Shown: positions 8,889 to 17,480, counted from the first letter of the stretch. The stretch is DNA of 64,000 nt from Bacillus massilioanorexius (GCF_902374955.1 NZ_CABKRX010000100.1:1-64000); one strand, 5' to 3'. Made by a program: numbers and translations. Notes: generated by a model not told the origin, from the letters alone.

Positions 8889-9665
8889 TTAGTATCTAGC
8901 TGAAAAAATAGATTTTATAACCTCTGTATCATTAAAACGATATAGTTGAGTTGGTTTTTTTGAAGTTCTAGTCGTCGTTTGACCTTTTACTTCCTCGATA
9001 AATGGAAGTGTTTTGATTTTTCGTGCAAACGATTGGCTAAGAGCGATAACTGGATCGTCTGTTGCTGTCAGTAGAACAGCTTGTAATTCAGAATAGGTAA
9101 ATAGGGTTGGGAGAAAATTTTTAGCAACAGTTGTTTGTAATAAATCTTTCCTAATTTCTGTAATCGCGTCTTCTATAATTTGGCGATGATCAAAGGCTAA
9201 ATCAAGGGAAAAAACTTCATCCAGTGTAAATAACTCAACGTTTTCTGCATCATCATTAGCCGAACGGTGTATTAATGCTGCTTCAGGTACAATGGCGTAA
9301 TGGGCATTTGAGATGATCCATCCTCTTGGATCTCTTCCAGGCTGATCGTATACTCCAAAATGTTTGAGGTGAATCCCGTTAACACCAGTTTCTTCTGCTA
9401 ATTCTCTTTTAGCAGCTTCAAGAGCAGATTCTGTTTCTCCAACAAAACCTCCTGGCAAAGCCCATTTAGAAGCTTCAATATTATGATGACCTTCTGCATT
9501 GAAGGCACTTCGTTGAATTAATAACAATTTTAATTCCATTTTAGATGGTTTATATTCCTCGATTTTTTCAGAAACAATTGTAAAGACCGCAATATCACTT
9601 GTGTAGCCATCTGGAGTTCGATATTTCTTGACATCGTATTGTTCTATGGCTTTGGTATTAGTCAT
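8889..9665 (-). CDS. nrtR: NrtR-like regulator: Nudix domain plus C-terminal winged helix
   Basis: The 258-residue protein begins with a Nudix hydrolase domain. The Nudix box is complete, with G-x5-E-x7-RE-x2-EE-x-G in GFVGETESALEAAKRELAEE followed by TGV, so hydrolase activity could be retained. The C-terminal half (about 165-258; LPTLFTYSELQAVLL, then FARKIKTLPFIEEV) fits the winged helix of NrtR, the ADP-ribose-sensing repressor of NAD genes. The adjacent NadD-like gene supports this assignment. AGGAGGTTTATAC precedes the ATG, and a 30-bp palindrome lies 43 bases upstream. A plain ADP-ribose pyrophosphatase is the alternative. Confidence 0.82.
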   Translation of the reverse strand: MTNTKAIEQYDVKKYRTPDGYTSDIAVFTIVSEKIEEYKPSKMELKLLLIQRSAFNAEGHHNIEASKWALPGGFVGETESALEAAKRELAEETGVNGIHLKHFGVYDQPGRDPRGWIISNAHYAIVPEAALIHRSANDDAENVELFTLDEVFSLDLAFDHRQIIEDAITEIRKDLLQTTVAKNFLPTLFTYSELQAVLLTATDDPVIALSQSFARKIKTLPFIEEVKGQTTTRTSKKPTQLYRFNDTEVIKSIFSARY

Positions 9666-9707
9666 GTATAAACCTCCTATTAATAAATAATATGGTATGT
9701 TTTTATA

Positions 9708-9737
9708 ATAATTAACAATTTGTTTATTGTTAATTAT
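9708..9737. promoter_or_regulatory. Palindrome upstream of nrtR-like gene
   Basis: Perfect 12-bp arms ATAATTAACAAT (9708-9719) and ATTGTTAATTAT (9726-9737) flank a 6-nt centre. The position fits an autoregulatory operator. The TAACAAT half-site is shared with 8849-8879, but the half-site spacing differs (6 versus 11 nt). Confidence 0.5.
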
Positions 9738-10097
9738 ATTGTATGCTAAAAAATTTTAAATGCAATTTTTTGTTTTGATTTTTTTAGAATAAAATTCATG
9801 GTTTTTCACTTCTTTCATTCTCGGTTCTCAACTAGATCATCGCAGATTTCTCTCTATTTATATTTAATACATATAAATAGGAGTGGGTAATAGATTCATA
9901 GGAAATGATAAGGTTATATAGCTAGGGGGCAAAGGTATACCTCTTTCATTTAGGATAAAATTCTTGTGGTAGTTAGATATAGCTTAAATAGTAATAGAGA
10001 AGGGTATATATTATGTGAGCGAAAATAAATATAAGGTATATTTTGTATAAATTGTTATAAAAACGAAGTGTTATTATGTTAATTACGTTGTTATGAC
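9738..10097. other. Gene-free stretch with one palindrome
   Basis: No credible gene is seen here. A 27-bp inverted repeat, CTATTTATAT (9854-9863) with ATATAAATAG (9871-9880), is the only structure. Its role is unknown. Confidence 0.4.
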
Positions 10098-10520
10098 ATG
10101 AGCATCTTGAAAGAGGAAGTGACAAGTGTGAAAGCTAATTTAACACCTATTAAATCGATGTATCATTGGAAGGGGCGTAGATTTTATTTATCAACGAAGA
10201 AGAAGTTTTGGATTAGTCACGCTTTCTCAGCATGTTGGCTAGCAATCTCTATTTATATTTCTCTACCATGGTTGCATGATTTAGCTTCTGTGTTTTCATT
10301 ACCTTTTGCCATTTTTGTCATTACAGGAATAGCATATATTCCAGGATATATGTCTGCTTTTTTGATTATTAGTTTAATTTTAGATAGACAAGATGTTTAA
10401 AGATGAATTTCCATTAGAACCTGTGACATTGCTTATTTCAGCGTATAATGAAGAAAATGGAATTTTTAATGCCTTACGATATGTAGCTAATTAAGAATAT
10501 GGTGGAGAAATAGATTACAG
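10098..10520 (+). pseudogene. Broken family-2 glycosyltransferase, N-terminal part
   Basis: The first frame (100 codons, to 10400) encodes an N-terminal segment with two membrane helices and ends near SLILDRQ. A +1/-1 shift then continues as EFPLEPVTLLISAYNEENG, the classic start of a GT2 domain (VTLLISAYNEE), as in poly-N-acetylglucosamine synthase-like enzymes. A TAA at 10492 interrupts VAN*EYGGEIDY, and the reading frame is lost near 10520. The catalytic part is absent. The gene therefore carries a frameshift, a nonsense codon and a large truncation. Confidence 0.65.
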
Positions 10521-10588
10521 ATAGCTCCTATCTTGCTCTTAATCGAAAAAAGACAGTTGAATACTATTAGACTGATTTAACTTCTCTT

Positions 10589-10996
10589 TCATTGGTTGTG
10601 AATAGCTACTTGATAATTTGTAATTTTTTTGATTTTATTGACCATTTTATAAAGAGTATCTTTATATTCTTTCCCAGCACTTCCTGTTTTATAGAGAGCT
10701 TGTAGGAGTTCGTATAAATGAGGAAAATCTTGTTTGATAAAATCGAAAAAGACATTCCGTGTTTTTCCGCTTAAATAAAGTGTTCCTGTTAACACATAGG
10801 AAACCTTACTATCTTTTGCATGTGCATATAAAGAATCTACATTTTTATATCCATCCGTTATATAAGGAATAATTGGCATAAAGTGAAGCCCAGTGGATGC
10901 ATTCGTTTGAGAGAATTCTTTTAGCATAGAAAACCTCTGTAACGAATTAACGCCATTGGGTTCAATTTTTTGTCTAACAAAAATACTGGAAGACAA
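10589..10996 (-). pseudogene. Truncated radical SAM protein (SPL / Rv2578c-like), C-terminal fragment
   Basis: The 135-codon frame reads IEPNGVNSLQRFSMLKEF, then STGLHFMPIIPYITD and YVLTGTLYLSGKTR. This matches the C-terminal part of spore-photoproduct-lyase-like radical SAM proteins. The N-terminal CxxxCxxC iron-sulfur motif is missing, and the only available start (TTG 10996) has no good ribosome site. In-frame sequence continues upstream without a recognisable domain. It is probably a decayed gene next to the broken glycosyltransferase. Confidence 0.6.
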
Positions 10997-11311
10997 TTCT
11001 CTACAGTTAGGAACGATTTGTAAAAAAAGATTGTTAAGAATTAATACGCAATAGTAATTACAACATATTTATAAATGACGAAATTTAGGAATTTTAATAA
11101 TTGTGGAGAAACTAATCTATTTAACCAACTCTTATTAAATGTCTAGAAATAACCTAATACTGGAAGAGTTATTGTTGGATAATACTCACAAAGAGCATTT
11201 ACTTGTTTTATATTGAAAAAAGAGAGCAACTATATTCATAATGAAGTATATAATTTTTCTAATAGTGAAATTCAAATGACATAATCAACATGATAATAGG
11301 TAGGTGTAAAG
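10997..11311. other. AT-rich gap, nothing recognised
   Basis: No open frame, hairpin or repeat of note is visible between the radical SAM remnant and the WYL regulator. The regulator's promoter must lie here. Confidence 0.3.
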
Positions 11312-12244
11312 ATGAGTCATGCTAGTAATTGTTTACGAATGCTCATGATTTTAAACTCAAAAGGGTTAGTACAAGCGCAGGAATTGTCTGAAATGTTAGA
11401 GGTATCAACGAGGATGGTTCGTAAATATAGGACGGATTTAGAAATGGCGGGCATTCAAATAGGCACGAAGCCTGGAAGATACGGGGGCTATTTTCTTGAG
11501 AAAAAAAGTGTTTTACCTAATATTGAATTTCAAGAGAAAGAAATAACAGCATTAAATATGGCTTTTGATTATATTCAAAACAGCAAGTATTTTCCTGAAA
11601 AAGATGCTTTTAAGATGCTATTTCATCATATTTCTTCTATGTCTATCTATAAAGAGGAAGTGGATAAATATTTATATTTTATTCATAAATCTAAGCCGCG
11701 TAATACATTAACAAAGGACAATGAGCTATTTTTAAAGTTGCGTAGTGCAATATTAGAAAATAAAAAGGTAATTATTTCTTACCAAGGCTGGAGAGGGGAG
11801 TTAGAATCACGAAAAATCCATCCTTATGGTTTGATTCATTATAATAGCTATTGGTACTGCAGAGCATTTTGCGAAAAGAGAGATGGTCAACGCACATTCA
11901 AGTTATTACGTATGAAAGATTTACTAGAAACGAATGAAGAATTTATTCCAGATGAAAATTTTAATATACGTGAAGATCGAATGGGTATTTGTGATGATGA
12001 GCATCATGTAGAATTGAAGGTATTTGATGCTTTTACTCACACCATTTCTGAATCTATTTGGGGAGAAAATCAGGAAATAATAGAAAATCCAGATGGTAGT
12101 GTCACCTTTAAGGCGAAAATGTTCGGGAAAGAATCGATTATCAAGTGGATTTTAGGTATGGGACGCGGTGTCATTGTCATCGGCCCCGAAGAAATTCGCT
12201 CACGTGTACGTGAAGAAATACAAGACACGTTAAAATATTATTAA
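11312..12244 (+). CDS. HTH / WYL-domain transcriptional regulator
   Basis: The 310-residue protein has an N-terminal DeoR/HTH_11-type winged helix (residues 5-60; QAQELSEMLEVSTRMVRKYR) and a central WYL domain (about 140-210; KVIISYQGWRGE, then KIHPYGLIHYNSYWYCRAF). A WCX-like C-terminal domain follows. WYL proteins sense small ligands or nucleic acids and act as repressors or activators, often of stress or defence genes. Its target is not obvious. The next gene (12332, same strand, 87 bases downstream) is a candidate. GGTAGGTG precedes the ATG. Confidence 0.85.
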   Translation: MSHASNCLRMLMILNSKGLVQAQELSEMLEVSTRMVRKYRTDLEMAGIQIGTKPGRYGGYFLEKKSVLPNIEFQEKEITALNMAFDYIQNSKYFPEKDAFKMLFHHISSMSIYKEEVDKYLYFIHKSKPRNTLTKDNELFLKLRSAILENKKVIISYQGWRGELESRKIHPYGLIHYNSYWYCRAFCEKRDGQRTFKLLRMKDLLETNEEFIPDENFNIREDRMGICDDEHHVELKVFDAFTHTISESIWGENQEIIENPDGSVTFKAKMFGKESIIKWILGMGRGVIVIGPEEIRSRVREEIQDTLKYY

Positions 12245-12331
12245 AATTTTTAATGTGACATATATAGTTCCTGGTTCATTGTTACTATTTATATTGTAAA
12301 TACAATGCATCAGGGAATAGGAGAATGTCAC

Positions 12332-13405
12332 ATGTTTATGTTTATTGGTATTTTAGGCTTAATTGGTTTTATTATTTATCTCGTTATGGCCATTATTTCA
12401 GCCTTAAGAAAAACAGGAAAATCAAAGAAGCAAATGAAGATTGCAGCCATATTATTTGTTGTATTTATAATAGGTCTCGTGGCTTCACCAGACACACAAG
12501 AACAAGCCTCAGACAAAAAAGAGGCATCTACAGAAGTGAAGAAGGAACAATCAAAGGAGAAAAAGGTAGAAATTGCACCATCAACTGTTGCAGAAGTAAC
12601 TTCGGTTATTAAAGTAGGTATGACTGTTAAACAGTATGACGATGTAAAGGAAAACAAAATAAATGTAGAGTTTCCTGAAACGCTTTCCATCGGAAATGGA
12701 AATGTTGGTAGAGTATTGAAAGCAACTGACGGATTTGTGGTAGTTGGAACAGATGGAGTAACTATTTTATCCGTTAAAACGGTAGCTACTATGGAAGAAG
12801 CAAAAACTTATGCTTCACGCTTATATAATGAAGCAAAAGCAAAGAAGGAAGCTGAAAAAGAGAAAAAGTATCAGCAATCAAAAATGTCAGTTAGTGGAAC
12901 TGGTGATAATTCTTCGGAGATGATATCTTTAAAATCGGGTTTTGCTATTTTTGAAGGTTCTTATTCTGGTTCAGGTAATTTTATCGTAGAATTGATGGAC
13001 GAAAATGGAAATCAAGCAGAGTTGCTTGTAAATGAAATTGGCTCATATAAGGGGAAAACATTTGCGATTATTAACTCGCCAGGCAATTATTATTTGAATG
13101 TAAAAGCTTCAAGTAGTTGGAATTATTCAATCACTCAGGAAGTACCACCTACAATGAAAGATATTCCAACTGTACTAAGCGGCCAGGGGGACGATGTAGT
13201 ATTTGTGAATGCAAAGAGTGGAAATTATAAATTTACTTCTTCACATCAAGGACAATCGAATTTTATAGTCATGTTAAATGGTACTGGATTGCTCGTAAAT
13301 GAAATTGGAAATTACAGTGGTTCAACTAGACAAAAGCTTTCAACTGATGGATACTATGCGATTGTTGTTCGTGCAGACGGTAAATGGTCTATTAAGATTG
13401 ATTAA
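12332..13405 (+). CDS. Membrane-anchored protein with two related beta domains
   Basis: I do not recognise the family. Two N-terminal membrane helices (MFMFIGILGLIGFIIYLVMA and AAILFVVFIIGLV) precede a Lys/Glu linker, then a small domain (about 90-160) with a short coiled coil. Two homologous C-terminal domains follow (about 190-275 and 280-357), each with SGxGD, SNFIV and LLVNEIGxYxG. They look like extracellular beta-sandwich modules that might bind ligand or surface. The ATG at 12332 is preferred over 12305 because AGGAG lies 8 bases ahead of it. Confidence 0.75.
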   Translation: MFMFIGILGLIGFIIYLVMAIISALRKTGKSKKQMKIAAILFVVFIIGLVASPDTQEQASDKKEASTEVKKEQSKEKKVEIAPSTVAEVTSVIKVGMTVKQYDDVKENKINVEFPETLSIGNGNVGRVLKATDGFVVVGTDGVTILSVKTVATMEEAKTYASRLYNEAKAKKEAEKEKKYQQSKMSVSGTGDNSSEMISLKSGFAIFEGSYSGSGNFIVELMDENGNQAELLVNEIGSYKGKTFAIINSPGNYYLNVKASSSWNYSITQEVPPTMKDIPTVLSGQGDDVVFVNAKSGNYKFTSSHQGQSNFIVMLNGTGLLVNEIGNYSGSTRQKLSTDGYYAIVVRADGKWSIKID

Positions 13406-13470
13406 TAGAGAAGTAAAAAAATGAAAGTAATGAATATTCGACCATAACATTAATTGACCTTGTTTTTATT

Positions 13471-13576
13471 AAGCGCATATGCCTTATTTTCACCAAAGAT
13501 TAATGTTATCGATAGAAATTGTTTCGAATTTCTATCGATAACATATTGTTTAGGTGGGATTATGGTATATGCGCTT
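13471..13576. repeat. 106-bp fold-back element (MITE-like)
   Basis: The ends AAGCGCATATGCC (13471-13483) and GGTATATGCGCTT (13564-13576) pair with one G-T wobble. Pairing continues inward through TTATTTTCACC with GGTGGGATTAT. The core is a perfect 17-bp stem, TGTTATCGATAGAAATT (13504-13520) with 13527-13543, around a 6-nt loop. Almost the whole element folds on itself. It contains no ORF, and no clear target duplication was found. Confidence 0.6.
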
Positions 13577-13769
13577 TTATATTGTAAATAAGACGATGAT
13601 TTTGGAAACGACATATACTATAAGAATCTGCATATATTATAGAAAAGATGATAGTTTTTAAAGAATCTCTGAAAGTTATTGTTTGTTTAAGTGTTTTTTT
13701 AGTGCTAATTGCTAAGATAAAAGCTATAACGTCTTTTTTTTAGATGACCACTTTCTTTTAGGAGGGAAA

Positions 13770-13898
13770 ATGAAGTTGAGCCAATTAATTGAAAATAATA
13801 AACAATTAGATTCAGAGTGGATAAAACTAATTCAAATTGCTAAAGAAATGGGCATTCCAAAGAAAGACATTCTAGCATTTTTACGAAAAAATCAGTGA
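13770..13898 (+). CDS. SinI-like antirepressor, 42 aa
   Basis: An ATG behind a strong GGAGGG site opens a 42-codon frame. The central segment LDSEWIKLIQIAKEMGIPKK followed by DILAFL fits the Sin dimerisation helix hairpin (LDxEWxxLxxxAKxxxxxxEEIRxFL). SinI proteins bind SinR-type repressors and release biofilm genes in Bacillus. No SinR gene is adjacent, so its partner is elsewhere in the genome or is a different Xre-type protein. Confidence 0.75.
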   Translation: MKLSQLIENNKQLDSEWIKLIQIAKEMGIPKKDILAFLRKNQ

Positions 13899-13937
13899 TA
13901 CAAGTAGATAAAACTTTTATAGACATTATAAATAAAG

Positions 13938-13976
13938 CCTACAGCAAGCAGTGCATGGAAATGATCTTGCTGTAGG
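13938..13976 (-). terminator. Terminator of ybjQ-like gene
   Basis: CCTACAGCAAG (13938-13948) pairs perfectly with CTTGCTGTAGG (13966-13976). On the minus strand it is followed by CTTTATTTAT. It lies 18 bases past the ybjQ-like stop. Confidence 0.6.
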
Positions 13977-13993
13977 TATACCTATCCTTTTTG

Positions 13994-14305
13994 TTACTCA
14001 ACAACTACCGCAGTTCCGTAAGCAATCAATTCTGAGGTACCTTGACCGGAAGTTAACGTGAATCGAAATCCAACAATGGCATTCGCTCCCTTTTTTTTCG
14101 CTTGCTCGGTTATTCTCTCAAGAGCTATTTCTTTCGAATCCTCAAGCATTTCCGTATAACTACTTAATTCTCCACCAACAATTGATTTTAATCCAGAAAG
14201 AAAATCCTTCCCTATATTACGTGATTGAACAATACTGCTAGTGACAATTCCTTTAGTATCAATGATGGTTTTATTAACGAAACTTTCAGTGGAAGTAATA
14301 ATCAT
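13994..14305 (-). CDS. YbjQ / UPF0145 family protein
   Basis: The 103-residue protein belongs to the YbjQ (UPF0145, DUF74) family of small pentamer-forming proteins with putative heavy-metal binding. Recognisable parts are the N-terminal ITSTESF, the middle DFLSGLKSIVGGELSSYTEM, and the C-terminal AKKKGANAIVGFRF. No signal or membrane segment is present. The length is typical for the family. GGAGGAGAAAAA precedes the ATG. The cellular role of the family is not established. Confidence 0.9.
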   Translation of the reverse strand: MIITSTESFVNKTIIDTKGIVTSSIVQSRNIGKDFLSGLKSIVGGELSSYTEMLEDSKEIALERITEQAKKKGANAIVGFRFTLTSGQGTSELIAYGTAVVVE

Positions 14306-14554
14306 TTTTTCTCCTCCAATAATAATAGTTTATTCTATATCCATGTATTTTTAGATAAAGTAGTAGTGAAATATTTAAGTAGAAAAAAGTCTGTTCTGCT
14401 ATGGATATTTTTTAATGTAACATAAATAGTTCCACTTAAATAGGTATGATAATTAGGAAAGATATAAAAATTAATGATTTTTATTCTTTTATATTCAGTT
14501 TAGAAACCGTAGGAAAAAATGAAAGAAATAATCTTGTGGAAGAGGATGATCATC

Positions 14555-14716
14555 ATGAAACGCATAACTATTGATTTACAAGGGACACCACCTAAATGGG
14601 CTAAGGAAGCGCGTTGGTACTATGAAAATACGTTTCGTGAACAATGGATTGCATCGGTCCTATCAGTTACAAATGAATTAATTAAATGGAGAGAAAAAGA
14701 TATAGAATGTTTATAA
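14555..14716 (+). CDS. Small hypothetical protein, 53 aa
   Basis: A basic peptide beginning MKRITIDLQGTPPKWAKE. I prefer the ATG at 14555, with AGAGGATG 9 bases upstream, over the in-frame 14519 start. It is rich in Trp and Glu/Lys and has no membrane segment. No family is recognised. Confidence 0.45.
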   Translation: MKRITIDLQGTPPKWAKEARWYYENTFREQWIASVLSVTNELIKWREKDIECL

Positions 14717-14802
14717 AGATTATAATACCTATCAATTAATTATTAGGTAGATATAAATACCACCTAATATACGACAATAAATAGACAACTAGGAGTAACA
14801 GA

Positions 14803-15045
14803 ATGAAGAATCTTACACCGACACAGGCAATGAATGCAGTAAAACAAATGAAAAAAATACGTCTAGATGTTGAAGATGGATATATTGATTTTTTTATAGA
14901 GTCAAACGGAAAACCAACCTCACTTGTTGTAACAGAGGAAGGAACAAAAGAATTCATGGCCGATAGTATTGGTAAAATGAGAAAGGTGTTTAACACCCCA
15001 GGTATAAAAGGACATATGTATATAGTACCTGAAGTGTTAGATTGA
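14803..15045 (+). CDS. Hypothetical protein, 80 aa
   Basis: This small soluble protein is not recognised. It starts MKNLTPTQAMNAVKQMKKIR and continues with beta-strand-like segments (YIDFFIES, TSLVVTEEG). TAGGAGTAACAGA precedes the ATG. It lies 86 bases after the 53-aa gene on the same strand, and the two might be co-transcribed. Confidence 0.55.
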   Translation: MKNLTPTQAMNAVKQMKKIRLDVEDGYIDFFIESNGKPTSLVVTEEGTKEFMADSIGKMRKVFNTPGIKGHMYIVPEVLD

Positions 15046-15216
15046 TAGAAAGGCTTTTGTTAAACCTTGCGACAAACCAGATGGTAAAAAAGGTTGATTA
15101 ATTGGATGTAAGCTGTGAGGTTATTATAAGTGTAGCGAGACAGATGAAATCTCGTAGGTTCGAAGACACTACTAATAAAGACTACAATGCTTCGTAAGCA
15201 GCTTTAATTTTAGTAA
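15046..15216. other. Gene-free stretch ending at a terminator
   Basis: No ORF is credible here. A small stem CGAGA/TCTCG (about 15139-15157) and the strong terminator at 15217-15250 would suit either the 3' end of the 80-aa gene's mRNA or a small RNA. I cannot tell which. Confidence 0.3.
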
Positions 15217-15250
15217 AAAAGAACTTCTTTTTATTAAGAAGTTCTTTTTT
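15217..15250 (+). terminator. Strong intrinsic terminator
   Basis: AAAAAGAACTTCTT (15217-15230) pairs perfectly with AAGAAGTTCTTTTT (15237-15250), which ends in a T run. Confidence 0.8.
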
Positions 15251-15347
15251 ATATGAGTTTGTGAACAATACATCTATTTACTTAGATAATTTTAAATAAA
15301 ATGAAGCGTTTTCACGAGAAATTCTGTTGTTTTTGAAGATTTTTTAG

Positions 15348-15376
15348 TTTACAACTTAGAATGTTCTAATTATAAT
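15348..15376 (+). promoter_or_regulatory. SigA promoter with MarR operator in the spacer
   Basis: A -35 TTTACA (15348-15353) and a -10 TATAAT (15371-15376) are 17 bp apart. The palindrome TTAGAA-TG-TTCTAA (15356-15369) fills the spacer, so a bound repressor would block polymerase. This suggests autoregulation by the MarR protein encoded just downstream. Confidence 0.7.
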
Positions 15377-15407
15377 GTTTTTTATGACTTAAAAGAGGTG
15401 ATCGTTT

Positions 15408-15851
15408 TTGCTTCAAGATATAACGGTTGAAATGGTAATGGATATTTATAATGATCTGTCGAAGAAAATGGCAGATCAGCGCTTTAAGGTTTTCGTTGAG
15501 CATTTGAAAAAGCACGAATTAACAATGAATCAGTATAATATTTTAACTATTGTCCAAGGAAACAAAGGTACTTCTGCGAGTCATTTAGCAGAAAAGTTGA
15601 ATTTAAAGGCAGCATCAATTACGTATTTAGTAGATTCTCTTGAAAAAAGAGGATTATTGGTTCGGAAAGAGAATCCAGAAGATCGGAGAAGTCACCTTAT
15701 TGAAGTAACAGCAGAAGGGGCTTCGGTTATATCGATGGAAGAAAATTACCATCTTGCTTATGAATTTTTTAGCAAGCTAGAACAAGATGATATTGAAATG
15801 GTTTATATGTTACTTCGAATTTTGAAACGAAAGTTACCGTCTGATTTATAA
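15408..15851 (+). CDS. MarR-family transcriptional regulator
   Basis: The 147-residue protein has the MarR winged helix (residues 50-110; TSASHLAEKLNLKAASITYL, then RKENPEDRRSHLIEVTAEG with the wing Arg pair). It probably represses itself and the export permease that starts 90 bases downstream, releasing on binding of a phenolic or drug-like ligand. The start is TTG, preceded by AGAGGTGATCG. Confidence 0.9.
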   Translation: MLQDITVEMVMDIYNDLSKKMADQRFKVFVEHLKKHELTMNQYNILTIVQGNKGTSASHLAEKLNLKAASITYLVDSLEKRGLLVRKENPEDRRSHLIEVTAEGASVISMEENYHLAYEFFSKLEQDDIEMVYMLLRILKRKLPSDL

Positions 15852-15941
15852 ATAAATTAGTACTTATTCTAGCTCGTGATTTTTTCTCTAGCGAATTTGT
15901 TTGTTTTGTAAGTAGAAAGAAAAGGTAAGGAGATAAATAAA

Positions 15942-17189
15942 ATGAAACGGATGTTTAGAATAAAGTTTGCTTGGTTCCCTGTTTGGGCAACGGCATTGCT
16001 AATGTTGAGTATGATAGCGATATATCTTCCTGTATTCAGTGGATCTAATCAAATATTAAAAAATTTCCCAATAATTATTGTTAATGAAGATCAACAGTTT
16101 GCTACTACGGAAGGTGGAAAACAATTAACACATTTACCTGATCAAAAGCATTCTTTTAATTGGATTTATGAACATGATCGTGCAACAGCGGAAAAAATGT
16201 TGAAAAATGATAAAGCCTACGGAGCGCTAATTATTCCTGCTAATTTTTCAGCATCACTTGCAGAAGTACAAAAGGGGCTTATGAACGGGAAAAGTGATGT
16301 GAAGCCTGCTAAAATGGAGATATTGATTAATGAGGGCGGCGGGCAAATGGCAACATCTGTTGCCGTTCAAACACTTCATACAATTGTTGAAACGACTTCA
16401 AAAGGGATGAGTGAGCAATTAAAAAAAGTGATGGAAGATAGAAAAATCAAGATTTCTCCTTCAGCTTCTTCTTTATTAGATAATCCGATTCAAGCTACTT
16501 CAATAAATGTGCTTGGCTTGCCTGCGGACATTAATAAAGGTATGACACCATTTATGCTTGCATTAATAGCATCAATTACGGGATTAATGGGTGCACAAAT
16601 GATCCACGGCTATCTAAATAATATTAATAGTTTCCTACAAGATCGAAAAGTTGGATTAAGTGAAAGTAAATTGATTTTTACAGAAATAATTATGGGGTTA
16701 ATTTTGTCGGTTCTCGTTTCATCTGGTTTAATGGTTGCAGTTATGGGGGTTTTTGGAAGCGTCCATACAGCACCAATTTGGCAAATCTATTTGTTCATGC
16801 TTCTTTGTACAATGGCGATGTATTTTATGTTTAAATTGATTGGCATGCTATTAGGGAAATGGGCGTTGCTAGCAATGTTCCCAATTAACATTATGGGAAT
16901 ATTCTCTAGTGGAGGAGCGATTCCGTTAGTAAGTGTTCCAGAATTTCATCGTATTTGCAGTGCCTTCCTACCAACTCGATATATGGTGGAGGGAATGAAG
17001 GCATTATTTTATTATGACGGTAACATGGAAGCAGGTCTAGAAAGAGCATTGATTGTCTTAATAAGCTGCTTAGTTGTTTTCGTCATTGCTACTGTTGGCA
17101 TTGCTCTTTCAAAATTTATGAAGGAGAAAAAATCTGCAGGAAATGAAAAAGCAACGGATGGTCAACTATCTGTTGCTTCAGATGCGTAA
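15942..17189 (+). CDS. ABC-2 type / YhgE-Pip-like membrane export permease
   Basis: The 415-residue protein has an N-terminal membrane helix (about 10-32) and a large extracytoplasmic domain (about 40-200, with NEDQQFATTEGG and YGALIIPANFSASLAEVQKG). Five or six helices follow (about 205-395). This is the layout of YhgE/Pip and SNG1-like permeases of the ABC-2 superfamily. No ATPase gene is adjacent. Linkage to a MarR regulator suggests efflux of a toxic compound. TAAGGAGATAAATAAA precedes the ATG, and a terminator follows at 17206. Confidence 0.85.
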   Translation: MKRMFRIKFAWFPVWATALLMLSMIAIYLPVFSGSNQILKNFPIIIVNEDQQFATTEGGKQLTHLPDQKHSFNWIYEHDRATAEKMLKNDKAYGALIIPANFSASLAEVQKGLMNGKSDVKPAKMEILINEGGGQMATSVAVQTLHTIVETTSKGMSEQLKKVMEDRKIKISPSASSLLDNPIQATSINVLGLPADINKGMTPFMLALIASITGLMGAQMIHGYLNNINSFLQDRKVGLSESKLIFTEIIMGLILSVLVSSGLMVAVMGVFGSVHTAPIWQIYLFMLLCTMAMYFMFKLIGMLLGKWALLAMFPINIMGIFSSGGAIPLVSVPEFHRICSAFLPTRYMVEGMKALFYYDGNMEAGLERALIVLISCLVVFVIATVGIALSKFMKEKKSAGNEKATDGQLSVASDA

Positions 17190-17205
17190 TGCTTATAGAT
17201 TTTAA

Positions 17206-17232
17206 AAAAAGCCAGATTGATTCTGGCTTTTT
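17206..17232 (+). terminator. Terminator of MarR-permease operon
   Basis: AAAAAGCCAGA (17206-17216) pairs with TCTGGCTTTTT (17222-17232), which ends in T residues. Confidence 0.85.
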
Positions 17233-17356
17233 GTTTTTTCAAAGTTAAGATTTCTGGAGGTAAAGTAGTTCATATGATACTCTAAACTATTCATATATGG
17301 AGATGGATTCAGAAGGCATTAAAGTAGAATTACATTAAATAGTAGCATAAGGAAAT

Positions 17357-17426
17357 TCTATATTTACACTATCAAAAAAATGTAAATATAGAAATTTTTA
17401 GAAAATGATGATAGAATTACTATCAT
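17357..17426. promoter_or_regulatory. Two palindromes upstream of the 679-aa HTH gene
   Basis: TCTATATTTACA (17357-17368) pairs with TGTAAATATAGA (17381-17392). ATGATAG (17408-17414) pairs with CTATCAT (17420-17426). They lie 89-124 and 55-73 bases before the ATG at 17481 and are candidate autoregulatory sites or a leader hairpin. Confidence 0.45.
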
Positions 17427-17480
17427 ATTCTGGTACAACTATTTAAATATGCTGTTCGAATTTATTGCTAGGAGGTATTC

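Noticed and set aside
12376..12690. 104-aa minus-strand ORF inside the 12332 membrane protein
   Set aside because: Antisense shadow; the composition follows the sense codons and no ribosome site is present.
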